Source of the DNA: Thermoproteota archaeon | Lineage (GTDB): Archaea; Thermoproteota; Thermoprotei_A; EX4484-217-1; JAPDJV01 | Assembly (NCBI GenBank): GCA_029258925.1 | Contig: JAPDJV010000032.1 | Coordinates: 1-47,475 of the forward strand | Length of the DNA: 47,475 bases | Direction of reading: 5' to 3' | Part shown: piece by piece, positions 42,319-47,475 of the stretch | Layout: every line of letters begins with the position of its first letter | Numbering within the stretch: position 1 is the stretch's first letter | Position numbers and translations under genes: made by a program | The notes under the pieces: model-generated | What the model saw: only the letters and a program-made list of their open reading frames with translations | The model's database searches: none | What the model was told of the DNA's origin: nothing

Positions 42319-44364
42319 ATGTTAGAGAAGAAAATTGCTATACTGCTATTAATAGGCACTATGGTTACTTCAATATTTTCGATCACATTATATGCTACTA
42401 GAGCTCAAGCCCAGTTAACTTTCGCTACAAAATCTTACAGTACTGGGAATAATAGATATTTTGCTCCAGACTGCTACCCTATTGGCGTCAAGGTCAGCAT
42501 TAGAGATTTTAGAGGAAGCACTACAATCATTGAAGCACCTACAACAATAAGGCTTTCCCCTGGTACATATTATTTAACTGTGAACAATACTTTCACCGAC
42601 GATTTCGGAGTGAACTTCTCGTTTTACAGGTGGACTGTTAGAACATCTAGTTCAATAAGATATTATTATACTAATACTATCTTATTGAATGTTGGAAGCG
42701 GTGAAGTACTTAGGTTAACCATAGAATTTAATACGGATACATGTCTATGGAGGCTAATATTATACTTTAATTTGAGAGATGGAACGCCAATATCCCCCCC
42801 GGAACGCTCTGTTCAGTTGATTAGGGAGAAAGTTGATTATGGTACGAATTATGCTTCATCGACTTCAATATATCAATGGATTATTTGTCCTCTGAAAAAC
42901 TCTTCAATAAGCATTAGGGCATACTACTTGTGGGAGAGCAATTATGCTGTTATCCCTCCAAAATACATAGTACTGGATGATGGATATGTTGCATCGTTTA
43001 GAATGTGGAGTGATGGATCATATAATAGAATAAAGCAGCTCCCCCTGAATTCAGATACAAGATTTTACGTTATATACGATAAAGTACCTCAAATAACAAT
43101 AACGCCCACAACACTATATACGGAAGTCCCAAAGAATTCCAGCAAAAACCTAGCTTTCACAATACACAATACAGTGTATGATGGAGACCTTTCGTTAAGC
43201 TACATTCTCGCTAGGGACGATGTCCAAATTGATCCTAAAGATTTCGGTTTAAATGTTTCAATAATTAACAGTAATGTTAGTCTCTCACCCGACGAATCTA
43301 GTACAGTAGAGGTTTCCTTCAATGCACTAGTCAATGCATCAACAGGAGTATATAAGCTGAAGGTTGTCCCACTAAATAACATAACCTACGACTCTGTGCC
43401 TTTAACTATAAACGTGACTCCAACACATGTGATAATCGTTGAGAACATAACTATGTTAACTATGAGAAACAAGCCTTCTCAATTATTTCTGCCTCTAGAA
43501 AAAGCTGTTTTAGGGTTATGGTTGAAAGTGAACATGCTAGTCTCCGGATCCAGCTATCCGGATGTCGAAATAGGGGTATCAGACATTGTTCCGAAGAAGT
43601 CTGTTAAGTGCATTTATCCCATGGATACAGTCTTAGAGCCAAATAGTGACGGGGAAGTAATATTTAATGCAACCATAGTTTTCTCAAATTACACAGGACT
43701 TGTTGAACTTAAGCTGACCGCTTCAACTATTGAGGTCTCTAGGAATATCAGTATTGTTGTGGAACTAGATGTTCCCAAGATATACTCAATAACGCACTAC
43801 TATGAGGATCATGTGATCATCGAATTGCAGGCATTATTCAACAACACTGGAACCCCTATTACGGGTAGAGGTGGAATGCTATCCTTCTGGATTCCGTACA
43901 TGCTAGAAACTTACCTAGTAGACGATGAGGGGATGTCCGCCATTGTACTCTATAAAAAGGACCTCAAGTCTCTGCCAAGCTCTCTAGAGATTTACTTGAA
44001 CTATAATCCAGCTGGCTTGATAGGTGTTCAATGTAGACTGGACATAGTCGTAGTCCATGCAGTTACACTGATACATTCGTATAGTAGAGCAGGGGAACTG
44101 GTAATTATTAAGGGTAGACTATTAGAGTTTGAAACATTTAATCCAATACCCAATGCAACAATTAAAGTCCTTGAGATCAACGGTTCGACGTGGATTGAAG
44201 CAACTAGTAATAGCACGGGCTTCTTCGAAATCAGTATTCCAATAGAACTTGTGGAGCATACTACAATATTAAAGGTCATTCCTCAAGATACTCCAAATAA
44301 AGTGGTCCTACTAGGCGACCTGGCTGAAATATTTTTGTCCTTGAACTTGCTGGAAGAGGTGTAA
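42319..44364 (+). CDS. Large secreted or surface protein with beta domains
   Basis: 681 residues. Signal peptide: KK then ILLLIGTMVTSIFSITLYA, with a likely cut near TRAQA-QLTF (about residue 32). The rest is beta-rich and full of N-x-S/T sequons, more than a dozen, as for glycosylated archaeal surface proteins. Segments: a domain with PGTYYLTVNNTFTDDFGVNF, a domain with NLAFTIHNTVYDGDLSLSY and LSPDESSTVEVSFNA like CARDB/DUF11, and a C-terminal carboxypeptidase-regulatory-like domain (PIPNATIKVLEINGS and TGFFEISIP). It has no C-terminal membrane anchor. TTTTTTAA at 42287-42294 is a good TATA for a leaderless start. It heads the row of small pilin-like genes. Confidence 0.7.
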   Translation: MLEKKIAILLLIGTMVTSIFSITLYATRAQAQLTFATKSYSTGNNRYFAPDCYPIGVKVSIRDFRGSTTIIEAPTTIRLSPGTYYLTVNNTFTDDFGVNFSFYRWTVRTSSSIRYYYTNTILLNVGSGEVLRLTIEFNTDTCLWRLILYFNLRDGTPISPPERSVQLIREKVDYGTNYASSTSIYQWIICPLKNSSISIRAYYLWESNYAVIPPKYIVLDDGYVASFRMWSDGSYNRIKQLPLNSDTRFYVIYDKVPQITITPTTLYTEVPKNSSKNLAFTIHNTVYDGDLSLSYILARDDVQIDPKDFGLNVSIINSNVSLSPDESSTVEVSFNALVNASTGVYKLKVVPLNNITYDSVPLTINVTPTHVIIVENITMLTMRNKPSQLFLPLEKAVLGLWLKVNMLVSGSSYPDVEIGVSDIVPKKSVKCIYPMDTVLEPNSDGEVIFNATIVFSNYTGLVELKLTASTIEVSRNISIVVELDVPKIYSITHYYEDHVIIELQALFNNTGTPITGRGGMLSFWIPYMLETYLVDDEGMSAIVLYKKDLKSLPSSLEIYLNYNPAGLIGVQCRLDIVVVHAVTLIHSYSRAGELVIIKGRLLEFETFNPIPNATIKVLEINGSTWIEATSNSTGFFEISIPIELVEHTTILKVIPQDTPNKVVLLGDLAEIFLSLNLLEEV

Positions 44365-44371
44365 ATGTGAT

Positions 44372-45025
44372 ATGGGGATACAAATAGCTTTAAACAAGCT
44401 TCTAATCACAGTGGCATTCACAATGATATCGTTAACAATAATTGCCACAAGTACGCCGATATTTAATAGTCTCTCACAAGAAAGTGAGCGTAATTTACTG
44501 AAAATACGGGAAGCATCATCGACAGCGCTTAACACCGGAGGGATAGTGCTTAACCCACCTATAGATGTGACGGGCCTGCACTTAGAGAAGCTAGCGGTAA
44601 ATATGAGTGTGGTGATGGGGGAAGATACAATCAACATATTTCTTCCATTAACTATATTGAGTTCATCGCCAAAACATTTAGCTCTCAACGTCTCAAATAT
44701 GCTAGGTGACGAGCCTAAATTACATTGTCCTCCCCCATATAACGTCATATATCCGTCGATGTCTATAAGGTCGTCTTTAAATAGTATAGGTAGCAGGGAG
44801 AAAACCATAACAATAGTTCTCCCAGCATTCAAATTGGAGTGTACTAGGTGGGTTGACGAAATACTTGTCGAGCGGGATCTTTGGGAGACTAAGAGAATGC
44901 TCGTAAACTCTACTAAGGTAACAGTATATGTAAATAACACTGTTTTAATAGAATCCTATGTTCAGAGGGGCTCTATTGTAGTAGTGGAAGTGGTAATATA
45001 CTCGATTACTTTAGTTGGGGGATAG
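44372..45025 (+). CDS. Membrane-anchored protein with pilin-like N-terminus
   Basis: 217 residues. A hydrophobic N-terminal helix (LLITVAFTMISLTIIATSTPIF, about 10-31) is followed by a polar domain with N-glycosylation sequons (NMS, NVS, NST, NNT). The layout matches archaeal pilin-like proteins, but no clear class III prepilin cleavage site is visible, so it may stay as an anchored minor subunit. ESERNLLKIREASSTALNTGG begins a helical stem. It lies 7 bases after the secreted-protein gene and 2 bases before the next. Confidence 0.6.
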   Translation: MGIQIALNKLLITVAFTMISLTIIATSTPIFNSLSQESERNLLKIREASSTALNTGGIVLNPPIDVTGLHLEKLAVNMSVVMGEDTINIFLPLTILSSSPKHLALNVSNMLGDEPKLHCPPPYNVIYPSMSIRSSLNSIGSREKTITIVLPAFKLECTRWVDEILVERDLWETKRMLVNSTKVTVYVNNTVLIESYVQRGSIVVVEVVIYSITLVGG

Positions 45026-45027
45026 CT

Positions 45028-45432
45028 TTGGATTCCGTGGTTACAAGTGTCCTTTTATCTATTTCAATAGCAGTTTCCCTCCTACTAATGGGCTTCACGG
45101 CTGCAAACAACTATAATAAGCTAGTTGCGTTAGAGACATATTACTTAGAAGAGAAATCAGTCCTAGAATTCGTCAACGCGTTATATGATTTAGCATACTA
45201 CAGTGTTTCAATTAAACCCAACTCAAGTAACATTATCATCATTAAGACGTCTCTACCAGTGAGCATAGTATATCTGAATACCACGGCCATAAAAGTTTCC
45301 TGCGGTCCCTGTTATAGGATAACGCATGTTCCGGAAGGACTGGAGTTCGTGGAATTCACTGTAATGAAAACGAGGATGGTTTTGGTGGAAATCGGGGGAG
45401 GCCGAATAAAGTTTACTCCCCTTCTCTCATAA
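45028..45432 (+). CDS. Small protein with N-terminal membrane helix, pilin-like
   Basis: 134 residues beginning MDSVVTSVLLSISIAVSLLLMGF, a membrane helix at the extreme N-terminus, then a helical stem with YNKLVALETYYLEEKSVLEF. The C-terminal half is beta-rich with an ESxS-like strand. One short CGPC motif (about residues 92-95) could form a disulphide outside the cell. The start is TTG at 45028, 3 bases after the previous stop. The size and layout match minor pilins. Confidence 0.6.
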   Translation: MDSVVTSVLLSISIAVSLLLMGFTAANNYNKLVALETYYLEEKSVLEFVNALYDLAYYSVSIKPNSSNIIIIKTSLPVSIVYLNTTAIKVSCGPCYRITHVPEGLEFVEFTVMKTRMVLVEIGGGRIKFTPLLS

Positions 45433-45470
45433 GGGCTTTTTTAAAAGCAACGTATTATTAAGGGGTATAA

Positions 45471-45827
45471 TTGGACACTCTCCTAGACAATGTAATCGGA
45501 TTTGCTACGATAATAGCAATTTCAATACTATGTTTAGGGGGAGTTCTAGAATTTCAGAGCAGGATAATTGCCAATACCACTAAATATAATGCTTTAATGG
45601 AGAAGGCAGTTAACTTAAAGAAAATACTCTACACTACTAGCAGGCTAAACCATGCGGAGATTACGAATTTATTATCCAATGCCTCAGCAAACTCCTACAT
45701 ATTATGTAAGATAAACAATAGTCTTGAGCTTGAAGTAGTTGAAGGGAAAACGCCTCGAAAACCATATGCTGATCGCCTAGTGGTTCCCGTAGGAAAAAGC
45801 ATGATACTAGTAGTATTCTTATGGTGA
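45471..45827 (+). CDS. Small protein with N-terminal membrane helix, pilin-like
   Basis: 118 residues. The N-terminal NVIGFATIIAISILCLGGVLEF (about 7-28) is a membrane helix leading into SRIIANTTKYNALMEKAVNL, a stem helix. The C-terminus is beta-rich. The start is TTG at 45471. A TATA-like TTTTTTAAAAG at about 45437-45447 lies at the right distance for a leaderless internal promoter, and AGGGG at 45461 could also act as an SD site. The gap from the previous gene is 38 bases, the widest in the cluster. Confidence 0.6.
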   Translation: MDTLLDNVIGFATIIAISILCLGGVLEFQSRIIANTTKYNALMEKAVNLKKILYTTSRLNHAEITNLLSNASANSYILCKINNSLELEVVEGKTPRKPYADRLVVPVGKSMILVVFLW

Positions 45828-45833
45828 TTTATT

Positions 45834-46232
45834 ATGTATTTGAGGAGGGCCCAGGCCAGAACATTTGAAGCTTTACTGGGATCAATACTCATAATACTTG
45901 TAACTGCAAGCATTATTGGAGGAGCCCTGTATTCTCAGAAGAGTAGCAGGGATAAAAGAATTGAGGCATCAATATTCATGAAAGTGTTAATGTACGAGGG
46001 GTACATCGAAGACTTGATTCAAACAGGAAATCCAAGTAAAGTTGAAAGTGTTGCGGAACTAGTCCTAGGAAACACTTCCTGGAATCTTAAAGTAGTATCC
46101 ATTGCAAATAGAAGCATTATAGTGGAGGTTGGCGATAGTGTTGTTGAAGAAAACATAACTTTATGGAGTATTTATCCCGGCATCAAAGGTTCGTTTGATC
46201 CTCTTAATGTAACAATAGCCGTTAGAAGGTGA
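45834..46232 (+). CDS. Pilin-like protein with prepilin-type start
   Basis: 132 residues. MYLRRAQARTFEALLGSILIILVTASIIGGAL: a short basic leader, then a glutamate before a membrane helix, the layout of type IV prepilins (Glu about 5 residues into the mature protein). The polar domain has N-x-S/T sequons. GGTGATTT precedes the ATG. It is read as part of the same run, with a 6-base gap to the previous stop. Confidence 0.62.
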   Translation: MYLRRAQARTFEALLGSILIILVTASIIGGALYSQKSSRDKRIEASIFMKVLMYEGYIEDLIQTGNPSKVESVAELVLGNTSWNLKVVSIANRSIIVEVGDSVVEENITLWSIYPGIKGSFDPLNVTIAVRR

Positions 46233-46238
46233 ATTGGT

Positions 46239-46904
46239 TTGAAGGGACAAATTATAATATTATCCTCAATACTCGTTTCGCTGGCAATACTATTTTACTC
46301 TTCAACTTATCTCATTATACCCACTAGTCGGATAACAGTTAGTAAGGGGGATTTAGGGGAACTTACAAGTATTTTATTATTAGAGCAAGCAGTAATATAT
46401 GCATCAAACTACTCATACTCAACGGGCAACTACAGTTATTTCGAAGACAGCGTTATAAACTACTTGAAAAACTGCTCTAATAATCCGTTTATATGTGGAG
46501 TAGATGCTGGGGGCATTGTTGTAGAATGCAATTTTTCAAGTACTGTCAACCTAGGGTCAAATACTAGGATGGTGGCAAACGTTTTCAGTGTAAACCATAG
46601 TTGGTTGAAGTATTCTATAATACTTGAAGTTGAAGCACGTTCTAATAGCACGGGGACAGCTTACGGTGCTCTGGTAATTAGAGTGAATGGTACGAAGATA
46701 TTTAACGACTACATTGCTTCAGTTCACTTCACTAAGGTAAGTGTAAAAGAATCCTCCTCTAACACTGTCATACCCACCGTTTACTATTACGATAGCGTGT
46801 ACGGCTTCACGGTAATAGTACCCTATCTAGATTCTCCTCAAAATGTTAGCGTAGTTATTGAAGACGTTAAGGGATTAAAACTATGGTTCAAGGTGATATG
46901 TTGA
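46239..46904 (+). CDS. Pilin-like protein with KG-Q leader
   Basis: 221 residues. The start MKGQIIILSSILVSLAILFYSS has a KG followed by a hydrophobic stretch, resembling class III prepilin leaders cleaved after Gly. The domain after residue 30 has many N-x-S/T sequons, and three cysteines that could form disulphides (CSNNPFIC and CNFSS). TTG at 46239 follows AGGTGAATTGGT, a strong SD site. It overlaps the next gene. Confidence 0.62.
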   Translation: MKGQIIILSSILVSLAILFYSSTYLIIPTSRITVSKGDLGELTSILLLEQAVIYASNYSYSTGNYSYFEDSVINYLKNCSNNPFICGVDAGGIVVECNFSSTVNLGSNTRMVANVFSVNHSWLKYSIILEVEARSNSTGTAYGALVIRVNGTKIFNDYIASVHFTKVSVKESSSNTVIPTVYYYDSVYGFTVIVPYLDSPQNVSVVIEDVKGLKLWFKVIC

Positions 46905-47341
46905 AAGCATCATATCAGGCAATAACATCAGTAATTTTACTAGCATCAGTTCTAGCAATCTCCATAGCATTATATTCTTTCGCATTTATGGAAATATCTA
47001 GCCTTCTTAATGAAACTCGTTCGAACACTATTAGTGAGTGCATATTATTATTACATGGTGGTATCGAGGCAGCGTACTCCAATAACAATAGTGTTGTAGA
47101 AGTGGTTATCAGCATTCCTGGGGGATCATGGTTAGAGATCAAAGGAAACTCCATAACATTTCCTGGAACACCCCCCAATATTAGAGATCCTCATCTAATA
47201 GTTGAAGAAATTAGAGTAAACAGTATAACGTATAAGATAACATTTATTACCGAAAAAGAACTTCTTGACCCAGGAACATACATAGTTACTCTTAGAGCGT
47301 TAAATTCAACTCATATTAAAATAGAATTTGATGAGATATAG
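46898..47341 (+). CDS. Archaeal type IV pilin-like protein
   Basis: 147 residues beginning MLKASYQAITSVILLASVLAISIALYSF, with a basic K-A leader followed by a hydrophobic helix; this is close to the archaeal pilin N-terminal pattern (DUF1628-like). The mature part is beta-rich with sequons (NET, NNS, NST). The ATG at 46898 is chosen because AGGTGAT overlaps it; a longer ATG at 46883 is open. It overlaps the preceding gene by 7 bases. Confidence 0.65.
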   Translation: MLKASYQAITSVILLASVLAISIALYSFAFMEISSLLNETRSNTISECILLLHGGIEAAYSNNNSVVEVVISIPGGSWLEIKGNSITFPGTPPNIRDPHLIVEEIRVNSITYKITFITEKELLDPGTYIVTLRALNSTHIKIEFDEI

Positions 47342-47475
47342 TGCAAAACGATACGGAGGCTCCTAGTTTGTTTAAAACATTAGAAGAGGAGAAACTATTT
47401 AAGACTCTGGCACGAGCGAAGGTCTCAGATCCGCTTTACGGAACAGGGAGAATTCTGAGCTCCATGTACACGGTA
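47341..47475 (+). CDS. MfnA-like PLP-dependent decarboxylase, N-terminal fragment
   Basis: 45 codons from a GTG that overlaps the previous stop (TAGTG) run to the window edge. KVSDPLYGTGRILSSMYTV resembles the N-terminal strand of archaeal tyrosine/aspartate decarboxylases (group II, MfnA), where YxSGxILGSMCTxP lies before the first active-site segment. The PLP lysine is outside the window. It would make tyramine or beta-alanine in cofactor synthesis. The placement after the pilin-like genes may be chance. Confidence 0.45.
   Translation, partial: MQNDTEAPSLFKTLEEEKLFKTLARAKVSDPLYGTGRILSSMYTV

Noticed and set aside
1-47475. CRISPR array, insertion sequence, integrase, rRNA or tRNA genes
   Set aside because: No regularly spaced direct repeats, transposase motifs, terminal inverted repeats flanking a gene, or cloverleaf-like sequence were seen in the intergenic regions; this was by eye, so a covariance scan would be needed to be certain about tRNAs with introns.

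Overview
The window comes from a hyperthermophilic crenarchaeote (Thermoprotei). The evidence is archaeal-type ribosomal protein L13e, two SpeD-family proenzymes (the crenarchaeal AdoMetDC/ArgDC pair), Hjc resolvase, ether-lipid enzymes, an AGOG-like glycosylase, a TackOD1 zinc protein, moderately AT-rich DNA, frequent GTG/TTG starts with GGTGAT-like Shine-Dalgarno (SD) sites, and TATA boxes placed for short leaders. A Desulfurococcales/Fervidicoccales-like source is plausible, but the species cannot be fixed. I found no tRNA, rRNA, CRISPR array or insertion sequence.

Layout. 1-6.5 kb is housekeeping: partial Maf, CBS protein, tRNA-binding OB protein, tRNA thiolase, DUF211, Lrp regulator, L13e, zinc protein, membrane protein, geranylgeranyl reductase and SpeD. 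6.5-11.5 kb holds a BrxL-type AAA+ ATPase without the Lon-like protease half, coupled to a large repeat protein of unknown function, then dUTPase and an AGOG-like Fe-S glycosylase homologue. 11.6-12 kb is a ribbon-helix-helix/winged-helix pair. 12.1-16.9 kb is a biotin module: BirA divergent from biotin carboxylase and carrier protein, with the carboxyltransferase convergent.

17-25.7 kb is a type IV pilus/secretion locus: a RecA-like protein without a P-loop, a secretion ATPase gene interrupted by three inteins, two membrane platform proteins, and a TackOD1-nuclease-like protein on the other strand. 26-41.4 kb is mixed housekeeping: nuclease-like HTH protein, Ca2+-type P-ATPase, UbiA prenyltransferase, ArgDC-type SpeD, DMT transporter, phosphoesterase, PAPS-reductase-like protein, Hjc, PIN-ATPase-KH protein and LeuRS. 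A candidate box C/D sRNA lies at about 41.4 kb. 41.5-47.3 kb has a winged-helix protein, a large secreted protein and six tightly packed small proteins with pilin-like N-termini, followed by the start of an MfnA-like decarboxylase.

Links between genes. The ATPase and its two platform proteins could assemble the pilin-like proteins about 20 kb away; this is inference. The geranylgeranyl reductase and UbiA enzyme both serve ether-lipid synthesis. The two SpeD paralogues together supply agmatine and decarboxylated AdoMet for polyamines. The strongest candidates for new biology are the protease-less BrxL pair, the triple-intein ATPase whose homing endonucleases look decayed, and the pilin-like operon.
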